From positions 10,772 to 74,771 of the forward strand of contig JAJQED010000003.1 of assembly GCA_021201825.1 (NCBI GenBank): a stretch of DNA of 64,000 nucleotides, given 5' to 3'. Below, one piece after another: positions 26,519 through 34,393 of the stretch; position 1 is the first letter of the stretch, and each line of letters starts with the position of its first letter. The DNA is from Alistipes sp. Lineage in GTDB: Bacteria > Bacteroidota > Bacteroidia > Bacteroidales > Rikenellaceae. The position numbers and the translations under genes are program-made. The notes below the pieces were generated by a model that was not told the DNA's origin, searched no databases, and was given only the letters and a program-made list of their open reading frames with translations.

Positions 26519-26734
26519 ATGGCGGGACAGGGGGAAAGAAAACGAGGGATCTTGGGCAGGTTGAACCGGGCGATACGCCGGTGGACCGACAGCCAGTTCG
26601 ATGCCGACAACGAATACTACGAGAGCGGGATTTCGGTAGTGATGGATTTCATCTGCCACGGCAGCCGAAGCGGAAGCAGGCTGGCCGGGCAAAAGAGGGA
26701 GCAGTTCCCCTCCGGGCACAAGGAAGCGAGCTAA
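26519..26734 (+). CDS. Small basic hypothetical protein in fimbrial operon
   Basis: A 71-residue frame starting 7 nt after the DUF3868 stop and ending 57 nt before the fimbrillin gene. It is rich in Arg, Lys and Gly at both ends (KRGILGRLNRAIRRW) and has no signal peptide. I do not recognise it. The tight spacing argues for a translated gene; the lack of known relatives argues for caution. Confidence 0.45.
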   Translation: MAGQGERKRGILGRLNRAIRRWTDSQFDADNEYYESGISVVMDFICHGSRSGSRLAGQKREQFPSGHKEAS

Positions 26735-26791
26735 ACGGTAAGGAAAAATAACGTAAAACCAAATTTCTAACATTCTAATACACAATTAACA

Positions 26792-27988
26792 ATGAAAAAC
26801 AATTACAGATTTATGTTTGTCGCCGCGCTGGCAGCCATGGCAGCGTTCGGGTGCGCCAAGGATAACGATGGCGCGGATACCGGCGAGGAGAAAAAGGTGA
26901 GGATGACCATCGACGGTTACACGCTTCCCGGGGCGAGCCGCGCAGAGAGCAGTGCGGTGACCACCGGTTCTCCCGTGACATTCAACGGCGGTTATATCTA
27001 CTTCACTTCCGCTACCGAGATGGTGGTTAAGACTGTGGAGATCACTGCTACCGGTTCATCGACCGGTTACGACCCCACTACGGAGAAAGTGGATATTGCG
27101 GACCTTGCAGGCGGGGTGGATATTACCAACGTACCGGCCGGGGCCGTAGGGGGTGACGTTTACATCCTCGGTAATGTGTCGTCTTCTGCTGCAACTCTGG
27201 GAACTGTTAACCTTATTAAAAGTTTCTCTACCACGGTTGAAGCTCAGTATGATTCCAGCGACGGCGGTGTGGATAATGTTTATCTCTATGGAGTAGGCTC
27301 ACTGACCGCAAGTGCCGGAAGTGCGGAATATGAAACCAGCATCGATATCGCAGCCGTTGGCGCACGCCTTGAGATCGGTGAGATATCTGTCGACCCGGCC
27401 GACCTGGGTATCGCAGAATTCCGTGTGGACGGCATTTTCATCAACAACTTCTACGCGACCATGGGTATCGCCGGTGAAGCCGACAATGCTACCGACCTTG
27501 TGGATAACGGCGACGACGGTGACGATTACACCCCGTCTACCGGCGTTTACGCTTCATACACCGACGGCATCCTGTATGACTATAACGCAACTTCAGGTAT
27601 CGGTACTGGTACCGCAGATGTTACCGCTTCGGAATCGGTTAAACCGTCGGGAACGAATGAAGTTTGGGCATATAACCTGCTGGCTCCGACCACCATTACC
27701 GGTGGCGGCGACCCGGAAGCCCCGCGCGTGATCTTCCGTATCTCGGATATCACCGCCAAACCCGGATATACCCTGCTCGAGGGCAGTGACTGGTTCCTTA
27801 CCATGAACCTCGTATTTACCGGAGCTGACCAGTATATGAAACCGGGGTACGTTTATACGATCAGCAACGTGCAGTTCGAATATTCCGACCTGGAAGAAGA
27901 ACCGGAAATGGGCGAAACTACCATCGAAATTACCGCCACCCTTATGACATGGACCGTCGAAGGGCTGACTTACAATTTCGGAAACTAA
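26792..27988 (+). CDS. Major fimbrillin, FimA/Mfa1-type shaft subunit
   Basis: A 398-residue lipoprotein precursor. The signal peptide ends in a lipobox (MAAFGC, Cys near 21). Type V fimbrillins are lipidated, carried to the surface, and polymerise by donor-strand exchange after removal of an N-terminal strand by an Arg-specific protease; the Arg in the region following TLPGASRAES could be such a site (inference). The body is Thr/Gly/Asp-rich beta sequence, with the C-terminal strand region WTVEGLTYNF likely involved in polymerisation. Order in the operon (DUF3575, DUF3868, this gene, FimB-like, tip) fits a shaft subunit. A terminator-like hairpin follows. Confidence 0.85.
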   Translation: MKNNYRFMFVAALAAMAAFGCAKDNDGADTGEEKKVRMTIDGYTLPGASRAESSAVTTGSPVTFNGGYIYFTSATEMVVKTVEITATGSSTGYDPTTEKVDIADLAGGVDITNVPAGAVGGDVYILGNVSSSAATLGTVNLIKSFSTTVEAQYDSSDGGVDNVYLYGVGSLTASAGSAEYETSIDIAAVGARLEIGEISVDPADLGIAEFRVDGIFINNFYATMGIAGEADNATDLVDNGDDGDDYTPSTGVYASYTDGILYDYNATSGIGTGTADVTASESVKPSGTNEVWAYNLLAPTTITGGGDPEAPRVIFRISDITAKPGYTLLEGSDWFLTMNLVFTGADQYMKPGYVYTISNVQFEYSDLEEEPEMGETTIEITATLMTWTVEGLTYNFGN

Positions 27989-27997
27989 ACTACCGGC

Positions 27998-28031
27998 AGG
28001 CCTGCGCCCGTGAAAGGGCGGGCGCGGGCCT
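27998..28031 (+). terminator. Terminator/attenuator after the major fimbrillin
   Basis: A 12-bp stem with one G-T pair (arms 27998-28009 and 28020-28031) is followed by TTATTTTTA, 10 nt past the fimbrillin stop. Because the fimbrial genes continue downstream on the same strand, it probably lowers expression of the anchor and tip relative to the shaft. Confidence 0.75.
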
Positions 28032-28082
28032 TTATTTTTAAACGGGATTTTTAGAATTAGGGACGATCTGTTGTGAGAGCGG

Positions 28083-28135
28083 CGCGGGTGGGACCCGCGG
28101 GCCGTCGAGGATAGGGTCCCCGCATTTCGGGGGAC
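28083..28135 (+). promoter_or_regulatory. Two hairpins in the leader of the fimB-like gene
   Basis: A 7-bp hairpin (CGCGGGT/ACCCGCG, 28083-28099) and a 6-bp hairpin (GTCCCC/GGGGAC, 28116-28135) occupy the leader before the gene at 28159. No TAnnTTTG element is visible here, so readthrough of the preceding terminator or a nonstandard promoter must supply transcription. Confidence 0.45.
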
Positions 28136-28158
28136 GGTAACGATAAGAGCTTGGCTAT

Positions 28159-29109
28159 ATGAAATTGAACAGGATCATACTACTCATCGGGTTGCTCGGG
28201 GCCCTGCACGGTTGTTACGAGGAGGATTTCTCCATCTGTGACGAGGCGAACGTGGAGCTGGGTTTCAGCCTTATGGACGACGACGGGCGCGATATATTCC
28301 TCGAGAATATCTCGGCGGTCAACGTATTCCTGTTCGATGAGTACGGGTACTACGTGACGCAGAGCCGTGTGGAAAACAGCGAGCTCAGTATTTTCCAGGG
28401 CGTTCGGATGGTTTTGGAGCCGGGCAGCTACAATGTGGTGTGCTGGGGGAACGTGAACGGGAATACGAACATGAGCCAGGAGGAGAGCGCCGACCTGTAC
28501 ATCACGTACAAGGGGATCGACGCGGACGGCATAACGACCATCGATGCCGACAGGGTTTTTTACGGGCCGGTTGTGGCCGGGGAGAGTTCGCTCTCTGCCG
28601 AGACATACAATTCTTTTGAACTTGAAGTTACGGAATCCGGTGCGGCCGAGGTGATTTATTTCGGTTACGCCCACCGGACATTAGATATACGGATCAAGGG
28701 TTTCACGGACCACGACGGGGAGCGGAGCCTGCCCGAGCTGCGGGTTTCGGGCCTGCCGATGGGGCTGGGCTATGGCCGCGAGGTGATGAAAGACGCGGAC
28801 GGCAATACGCTGACGGTGATGTGCCACAAAGCTACGGAGTGGGTAACAGAGTCGGGGGAGACCTATGCATACACCGCGGTCAACGCCCTGTATTTCGATA
28901 TGGACGAGGAGATAGAGCTGGACGTGATAGACCCGGTGACGGGCGGCAGCGTCTACAACGCCTCGCTGACATATATACTCGAGCTGCTCGAGCTAAAGGA
29001 CGAAACGCTTATTTTGATACCGCTAATTCTGGAATTCGTGGACGGGGATGTGAGCATCTCTTTCCCGGGATGGTCCACGGAGAATCCGGGGACGGGCTTC
29101 GGGCGGTAA
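28159..29109 (+). CDS. FimB/Mfa2-like fimbrial anchor lipoprotein
   Basis: A 316-residue lipoprotein: hydrophobic residues 5-16 then LHGC with the lipidated Cys near 19. The sequence after it (VELGFSLMDDDGRDIFLEN, VNVFLFDEYGYYV) is typical of the Mfa2/FimB family, which caps the fimbrial base and ties it to the outer membrane, also limiting length. Its C-terminal half carries the second beta-sandwich with VSISFPGW at the end. It lies between the shaft and the tip adhesin genes. Confidence 0.85.
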   Translation: MKLNRIILLIGLLGALHGCYEEDFSICDEANVELGFSLMDDDGRDIFLENISAVNVFLFDEYGYYVTQSRVENSELSIFQGVRMVLEPGSYNVVCWGNVNGNTNMSQEESADLYITYKGIDADGITTIDADRVFYGPVVAGESSLSAETYNSFELEVTESGAAEVIYFGYAHRTLDIRIKGFTDHDGERSLPELRVSGLPMGLGYGREVMKDADGNTLTVMCHKATEWVTESGETYAYTAVNALYFDMDEEIELDVIDPVTGGSVYNASLTYILELLELKDETLILIPLILEFVDGDVSISFPGWSTENPGTGFGR

Positions 29110-29143
29110 TTCGGTTATGATGATACTAAAAAAACATATAATT

Positions 29144-32100
29144 ATGAGAGCAAAGATCGGTTTTTACGGGATCGTGTTGCCCATGCTGATGTTAGGAATC
29201 TGCGCATGTGTCAAGGACCAGGTGGAACCAACGCCGGTCGGTACGACGGAGCAGTTGGTGACATTTTCAATCACCGTACCCGGTGCGCCGTCTTCCGCCA
29301 CCCGTTCTTTGAGCCAGGGGGGCGAGGAAGAGATCGATAACATACAGGTGCTGATGTTCAAGGTGACCGGCGGGATGGATTATTACGACGATTCGAAACT
29401 CGTCTATATCGGCTATTGCGACCAGAGCCAGATAACGGTGTCGGGGTCGAGCCGCACCTTTACGGTGTCGCTGCTGGAGGAAGACAATGTGAAGCTGGTG
29501 GTTCTGGCCAACTCCTACAACCTGGTTTATAATTGCCTGTCGATGGGGATGACTTACCGGGAGGCGTCCGAGGCGCTGGTGATGGAGAAAGACGATAAGT
29601 GGATGGAGGCCAACGGCGATCTTATCCCGATGTGGGGCCATTCGGACAGCCTGATCGACATTACCCCCAGCGCCACTTTCTCGGGAATCACTCTGATCCG
29701 CATGGTGGCCCGTATAGACCTGATACTTACCGATGTTGCCGCAACAAGCAATTTCACCCTGGAGAGCGTAAGATTATATAATCACTATACAAGGGGCACT
29801 GTGATGCCCGATGTCAGCGATTGGCCTGCAAGCAACGAGGCCGATAAGCCCCACTTGCCAGACGAAGCGTCATTCTCGTCCCCATCGAAATCGGACGAGA
29901 GTGGCGTACTGGTGTTCGACGACGCGACGGACGACGGGATCACCGCAACGGCCCTCGAGTATGCCATCTATACGTTCGAGGCCGGAGCCGGGTCGGATAA
30001 CGACAGGACCACCAACACCTGTATGGTAGTGGGCGGGACCTATATCCCCGACGGCAAGGTTTACTTTTACAGGGTGGATTTCGTTAAGACCACGGACGGG
30101 ATCAACTACGACTACCTCGACCTGAAACGAAACTACCAATACAAGGCTTGCGTAACGGCGGTTACCGGGCCCGGTTACGACACCCCGGAAGAGGCCCTCA
30201 AGTCGGCCCCGTTCAATATCAAGGCCGAGGTGGCCGAGTGGGCTGACGGCGGCATGACGCACTTTGCGTTCGACGGCCAGAACATCCTCGCCGCTTCGCA
30301 TGCCGAATTCGAGTTTACGGCCAACGAGCAGACGGCCGCCCGCGAGCATTACCTGTACGTATCTACGGACTACAGCACGGGTTGGGAAGCGATGATCTGC
30401 GAGAAGACCGCTACGGGCGATTATTCCGAGGTCGCTTCGTCATGGCTCACGATAAACAAAACCAACGGCACGGCCCTTTATCCCGACGCACGGGACCAGA
30501 TCACGCTGACCGCAACGGAAAACAGCTCGCTGTTGGAACGGGAGCTGTATATCGTGCTTACGGCCGGGCGGCTCAACCTCCCGGTCAGGGTGTGGCAGTC
30601 CAACGATAAGGAGGGCTACCTGCTGTTCGAGACCCTGACGGGCGACGCCGTGACGGACATTATTTTCACGGGTCTAGAGAATGACATTCCCTCCACGTCG
30701 CAGAAATTCAGGCTGGCGTGGTATCCGGCAGACCAGAACATCTCCATATCCTATTACGACAGCTATCCCGTGCCGTTCGACAAGAACGATATTATATTGA
30801 TCCATAATAACCTCAATACTCCCGCTCCTACTACGCTGACGGGCGGGGGATTGAGTACCGAGGCTACCGACCAGATGTTCGAGGTGAAGCCCACTACGGC
30901 GCTGGGTTCGGTATCGAGCGAGGACGACTTCGTGGAGAAATTCGTTCAGATGGAGGCAACGCTGACCGTTGCCGGCACAAGCTATACACAGCGGCTTAAC
31001 GTGCGGCACGCGTTGGTTAATATCGTCCCGGATACGGACGGCAAATACTTTATACTGGACGGTACCGAGCAGACGTTCAACGTTCGCTCTTCGGTGCAGT
31101 GGCAGATATCGAGGGTCGTGGACGGTAGCGGTTTGGTCCGCACGTTCGACAATTCGCAGTCCGGCGGTTACAACGTGGGTACTGGCACACCGGTTAGCAT
31201 CACCCTGGAGGATTTTATGACCAACTACACTTATACCGAGGGCGACGTGGAAATATACTTCAACTGGTACAGCAAGACGGACCAGGCATGGTACGAGTGG
31301 GGCACACCGGCGGTACTGAAATGCGTGACGCCAGAGTGGCAGGTGGCGGCAAACTGTTATATGACCGACCCGGACGAACGCAAACCGATATTTATCCCGA
31401 TATATGACCAGGTTAAGCGGGCCATGGACGGTACTACGGTGGAAACCTCGGGTACGACTAACGGCAGTGCATCGTTGGGTACGACATGGTTGTTGCCGTC
31501 TTCGGGTTCCAAATGGGGCGTGCAGGTTTACTGGATCGACCGCCAGACCTCTTCGACCGAGTATGTTATCGAAGATGCCCGGTTCAGCGGTAACAATACC
31601 GAGAGCATCAGTATGGCCAACGAGGCCGGCATTATAGTGATGCCGGGCAATGTGGAGGGCAACGCCGTGGTGATACTGTTCGACGACGCTAACGGCAACG
31701 GCCGCTACGACGCGGGCGACGATGTTATCAAATGGAGCTGGCATATATGGTCAACGCGTTACCATCCGGAGCTGGCCGACCTTACGGACAAGCCCGCATC
31801 GACTGCCGAGAACGGTTACGTAACCGCGACGGGTATGAACGGGCGGGTGCATAAGCACCACAACGGGCGCACGAGGTCCAATATATTTATGGACCGGAAC
31901 CTGGGGGCCACGCCGGATTTGAAAAGCGACGAAGGTATCGACTTCGACGATGTGAGCAAAATACACAAGGCCTATGGCTTATACTACCAGTGGGGCCGTA
32001 AGGACCCGTTCCCCGGACCGTCGGCATACAACTTGACGACGGACGCCCCGATCTACACCAAGGACAACAATACGATGACGGTCACTAAGGCTACAAATAG

Positions 32101-32641
32101 TCCCGGGAACGGCAACAACCTTGCTTTTTCCATAAACAATCCGTTACAATTCATAATACAGGTCGCTACCGCCACTTACGACTGGTTTACAGGTGTTGCA
32201 ACTTACCAGCACCATCAGTTGTGGGGCAGCGGCACCGATACGGGCAACGACCACACCAAGACCGTATACGACCCGTGTCCCCCGGGATGGAGGGTGCCGC
32301 TGTCAAGCACGAATATCGAGTATTCTGCATGGGCAAGAGAGGGCGTTACTACTACTACGGCCGCGAGCTACACGACTGGTAGTAGCTTGTTTGCCACCTA
32401 CTACGGATACTTCTTTGATGATTCCGTTTATCAGCTGGGTTACTATCCGGTGGCGGGTGCGCGGCTCAACACTACCGGTGTTATGACCGACACATCTACG
32501 TACGGCTACTACTGGTCGGCGTCACAGGCGGCTTCCGCCGTGGTCCGCTCGAGCCGCCTGACCATCCACTCGGGCAACGTCGACCCCACTAGCGGCAACG
32601 TCCGTGCGAACGGCAATTCGGTTCGTTGCGTAGCAGAATAA
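29144..32641 (+). CDS. Fimbrial tip adhesin with DGR-variable C-type-lectin (FISUMP) domain
   Basis: A 1165-residue lipoprotein (lipobox GICAC, Cys near 22) that is the DGR target. I prefer the start MRAKIGFYG; an ATG 9 codons earlier is possible. Domains in order: N-terminal fimbrillin/Mfa-like beta domains (about 40-370), a BACON-like beta domain (about 385-485), further beta domains (500-880), and a C-terminal Fibrobacter-succinogenes-major-paralog (FISUMP) domain from about 910 (IFMDRNLGATPD, YGLYYQWGRKDPFPG, YDPCPPGWRVPL) to the end (RANGNSVRCVAE). FISUMP domains have the C-type-lectin fold that DGRs diversify. The last ~62 residues are the variable repeat. As the last gene of the fimbrial set it is best explained as the tip binding protein; the ligand is unknown. 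It ends with two stops in tandem (TAATAA). Confidence 0.88.
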   Translation: MRAKIGFYGIVLPMLMLGICACVKDQVEPTPVGTTEQLVTFSITVPGAPSSATRSLSQGGEEEIDNIQVLMFKVTGGMDYYDDSKLVYIGYCDQSQITVSGSSRTFTVSLLEEDNVKLVVLANSYNLVYNCLSMGMTYREASEALVMEKDDKWMEANGDLIPMWGHSDSLIDITPSATFSGITLIRMVARIDLILTDVAATSNFTLESVRLYNHYTRGTVMPDVSDWPASNEADKPHLPDEASFSSPSKSDESGVLVFDDATDDGITATALEYAIYTFEAGAGSDNDRTTNTCMVVGGTYIPDGKVYFYRVDFVKTTDGINYDYLDLKRNYQYKACVTAVTGPGYDTPEEALKSAPFNIKAEVAEWADGGMTHFAFDGQNILAASHAEFEFTANEQTAAREHYLYVSTDYSTGWEAMICEKTATGDYSEVASSWLTINKTNGTALYPDARDQITLTATENSSLLERELYIVLTAGRLNLPVRVWQSNDKEGYLLFETLTGDAVTDIIFTGLENDIPSTSQKFRLAWYPADQNISISYYDSYPVPFDKNDIILIHNNLNTPAPTTLTGGGLSTEATDQMFEVKPTTALGSVSSEDDFVEKFVQMEATLTVAGTSYTQRLNVRHALVNIVPDTDGKYFILDGTEQTFNVRSSVQWQISRVVDGSGLVRTFDNSQSGGYNVGTGTPVSITLEDFMTNYTYTEGDVEIYFNWYSKTDQAWYEWGTPAVLKCVTPEWQVAANCYMTDPDERKPIFIPIYDQVKRAMDGTTVETSGTTNGSASLGTTWLLPSSGSKWGVQVYWIDRQTSSTEYVIEDARFSGNNTESISMANEAGIIVMPGNVEGNAVVILFDDANGNGRYDAGDDVIKWSWHIWSTRYHPELADLTDKPASTAENGYVTATGMNGRVHKHHNGRTRSNIFMDRNLGATPDLKSDEGIDFDDVSKIHKAYGLYYQWGRKDPFPGPSAYNLTTDAPIYTKDNNTMTVTKATNSPGNGNNLAFSINNPLQFIIQVATATYDWFTGVATYQHHQLWGSGTDTGNDHTKTVYDPCPPGWRVPLSSTNIEYSAWAREGVTTTTAASYTTGSSLFATYYGYFFDDSVYQLGYYPVAGARLNTTGVMTDTSTYGYYWSASQAASAVVRSSRLTIHSGNVDPTSGNVRANGNSVRCVAE
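32453..32636 (+). repeat. DGR variable repeat (VR)
   Basis: This 3' end of the tip adhesin gene matches the template repeat at 33960-34149. Positions 32546-32636 align to 34059-34149 without gaps: 15 of 91 sites differ, 8 of them at the 22 TR adenines and 7 at the 69 other bases. The last 19 nt before the divergence point (32618-32636) are identical and would be the initiation (IMH) region. Upstream, 32453-32527 aligns to 33960-34034 with more differences, most not at adenines, and the middle is 6 nt shorter than in the TR. Confidence 0.88.
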
Positions 32642-32644
32642 TAA

Positions 32645-32700
32645 GGGAGCTACGTCTCCCGTGTCTGATTCTTCCTGCGTGGCATTTAAAGCCACGCAGG
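32645..32700 (+). other. Hairpins directly downstream of VR (putative DGR target-recognition structure)
   Basis: Four nt after the stop is GGGAG/CTCCC (32645-32660, 6-nt loop); 14 nt further is a perfect 10-bp stem (32674-32683/32691-32700, loop ATTTAAA). In the Bordetella phage DGR a hairpin/cruciform a few nt after the VR is needed for efficient target recognition. Position and GC-rich stems suit the same role here; they could also help termination. Confidence 0.55.
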
Positions 32701-32706
32701 TAATTA

Positions 32707-32734
32707 GACCGGCGAAGCCGGTCGAAAAATTTTT
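32707..32734 (+). terminator. Intrinsic terminator of the fimbrial operon
   Basis: A 7-bp stem (GACCGGC/GCCGGTC, loop GAA) is followed by GAAAAATTTTT. It separates the tip adhesin from the DGR promoter. Confidence 0.7.
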
Positions 32735-32750
32735 ACGGTTCTTTGAATAT

Positions 32751-32783
32751 TTGGAAAATTCACAGGGTATTTGTTTACTTTTG
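32751..32783 (+). promoter_or_regulatory. Promoter of the DGR operon (TTG-N22-TACTTTTG)
   Basis: TTG at 32751-32753 and TACTTTTG at 32776-32783 fit the Bacteroidetes promoter with a spacing of 22 nt. It lies after the fimbrial terminator and 56 nt before the first DGR accessory gene, so the DGR can be transcribed independently of its target. Confidence 0.65.
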
Positions 32784-32839
32784 TAGTACAATCGCTGTAC
32801 CGGTCATGCGGTAAACGGTGGTGAAAATGGCGCGAAAAG

Positions 32840-33388
32840 ATGGCAACCATAACCCGGATCGTCGAGACTGAGTCGCAAAATAAGGACTCGATCCACCTCT
32901 TCCGAGAGGGAATGTTCCTGAAAGCCTACCAGCATTCGGCTTTCCAGTTCATTACTCACGTCCGCCCTTACAGGGCCATCAAAAAACATTTCAAGTCCGT
33001 GGGCTCGGATGTCGTGATGCTCGGATTCCCGTCCGAGCGGCTGAAGGAAATTTTTCCCGACGCCGAGATCGATTATATCGACGGGGAGATGCACGTCCGC
33101 GTGCCGTGTCCCCCGATAGACTTTAAGGCCTACCTCGCCTGGTTCGACACCATCGCCCCGCAGCCCGAAAGGCCCAGGGCCAAAACACCTGCGGCCCCGG
33201 CCCCGGATGCAACCGACCAAACTGAACAAATCGCCCTGCCCCGCGGCGAAACGCTGACCAGCCCGGTAAACCATTACGGCGTGCTGAGGAAGATACAGGA
33301 TTTCAGCCTGGAGAACGCCACTCCGCTGGAATGTATGCTCTTTCTGCGCGACCTGAAAATCGAGCTGAAAGAACATGGCGGTATATGA
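32840..33388 (+). CDS. DGR accessory protein with MutS domain-I-like N-terminus
   Basis: A 182-residue protein. The N-terminal half (SIHLFREGMFLKAYQHSAF, VVMLGFPSERL) resembles domain I of MutS, the mismatch-binding part, but there is no MutS core, clamp or ATPase. MutS-like accessory proteins have been described in some Bacteroidetes DGRs, and this matches that type. The middle is a Pro/Ala-rich linker (about 115-140), and the C-terminal helix (CMLFLRDLKIELKEHG) may bind a partner. It is first in the DGR operon, and its stop overlaps the avd start by 14 nt. Role in retrohoming is not known; it could bind the template RNA-cDNA hybrid or mismatched heteroduplex. Confidence 0.62.
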   Translation: MATITRIVETESQNKDSIHLFREGMFLKAYQHSAFQFITHVRPYRAIKKHFKSVGSDVVMLGFPSERLKEIFPDAEIDYIDGEMHVRVPCPPIDFKAYLAWFDTIAPQPERPRAKTPAAPAPDATDQTEQIALPRGETLTSPVNHYGVLRKIQDFSLENATPLECMLFLRDLKIELKEHGGI

Positions 33389-33761
33389 CAACCTCCCGGC
33401 CTACAAGGCCGCATACGACCTGCTTCTGGACGTGTTCAAAATGAACATCAACCTGACGCGCGAACACCGTTTCACCCTCGGGGAAAAACTCAAACTTGAA
33501 CTTATCGAGCTGATCAAGTGCATCTACAGGGCTAACAGCAGCGAGCTTGCCAAGGAACAGAACCTGCGCAGTGCACGAGAACATATCGTTGTAGTCAAGT
33601 TATATATGAGGATACTGCACGACCTGAAGCAGATCTCGTTGAAAAGGTTCGTAGCCCTGAGTGAACGGACGGAGGACCTGTCGAAACAGATCACCGCCTG
33701 GCACAAAAGCGCCGCGAAGAAACGATCCGCAGCAGGTCCGGAGTCCGTACAGGTCTTGTAG
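33375..33761 (+). CDS. avd: Avd, DGR accessory variability determinant
   Basis: A 128-residue protein of the Avd four-helix-bundle family (NLPAYKAAYDLLLDVFKMN, RFTLGEKLKLELIELIKCIY, LRSAREHIVVVKLYMRILHD). Avd forms a positively charged pentameric barrel that binds the reverse transcriptase and template RNA and is needed for cDNA synthesis in studied DGRs. The chain is rich in Lys/Arg as expected. It overlaps the MutS-like gene by 14 nt and is followed by the template repeat region. Confidence 0.92.
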   Translation: MAVYDNLPAYKAAYDLLLDVFKMNINLTREHRFTLGEKLKLELIELIKCIYRANSSELAKEQNLRSAREHIVVVKLYMRILHDLKQISLKRFVALSERTEDLSKQITAWHKSAAKKRSAAGPESVQVL

Positions 33762-33959
33762 GCCTTACGGAGCGCGACCCTTAAATTCAACGGCCCGCCT
33801 GCAGGGCATACCACGGATAATGGGGCTAAACAAGATTTATCCGCCGGCCATGCCGCCAGCAGGCAATCGAATACATGTCTTTCCGGTTCGGTAGGCGCCC
33901 CCGATGGGCGTCGAAGTCCCGGGGCGTGTAAAATCCAGAGGCCGTTTTTGCTTTTGGCG
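33762..33959 (+). ncRNA. Leader segment of the DGR template RNA (Avd-TR spacer)
   Basis: The ~200 nt between avd and the TR have no supportable reading frame but several short inverted repeats (for example GGCGCCC...GGGCGTC near 33890-33912). In studied DGRs RNA flanking the TR is required for priming and cDNA synthesis, so this stretch is likely part of the functional template RNA. Boundaries are inferred. Confidence 0.45.
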
Positions 33960-34149
33960 GCGGGTTACCGGGTCAACAGTACCGGTGTATTTAACGTCAC
34001 TTCTACGCAGGGCCTCTACTGGTCGGCGTCACAGTCCGCTAATACATCCAACCCCGAGCGTTCGAGCAACCTGAACATCAACTCGGGCAACGTCAACCCC
34101 GCTAACTACAACCCACGTGCGAACGGCTTTTCGGTTCGTTGCGTAGCAG
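33960..34149 (+). repeat. DGR template repeat (TR)
   Basis: The segment translates in one frame to a FISUMP C-terminus (LYWSASQ, NINSGNVNPANYNPRANG, SVRCVAA) and is full of AAC codons, the hallmark of DGR templates whose adenines are copied with errors by the reverse transcriptase. It has no start codon in a sensible context and no gene body. It shares the identical 3' 19 nt with the VR (34131-34149). It lies between avd and the RT gene, the usual place. Confidence 0.92.
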
Positions 34150-34393
34150 CATTTAAGGAGCGGGTCGCCGCCGGTAACATACCGGCAATCGCTACCGGTA
34201 ACACGTAACTTCATCGTCGGCCACGGGTGTTGTTCTATATGTGGAACGCCTTAGAGCACGTCTTCCCGGCCGCAGGAGGGAAGCGGACGGTCGTTCGGTA
34301 TCCTTTTTTTTTAAAATCCGATCGAGTATTTTATATTGTTAAATGTCGTTCCCCGTGCAGGCAACTTGCGGCAGAATGCTTATTTTTGTCCGT

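Noticed and set aside
30674-31744. A 356-codon open frame on the minus strand
   Set aside because: Complement of the tip adhesin; His/Arg-rich composition, no domain.
33948-34208. An 86-codon open frame that looks like a short protein
   Set aside because: It is the DGR template repeat read through; it has no RBS or gene body, and its likeness to the adhesin C-terminus comes from being a TR.
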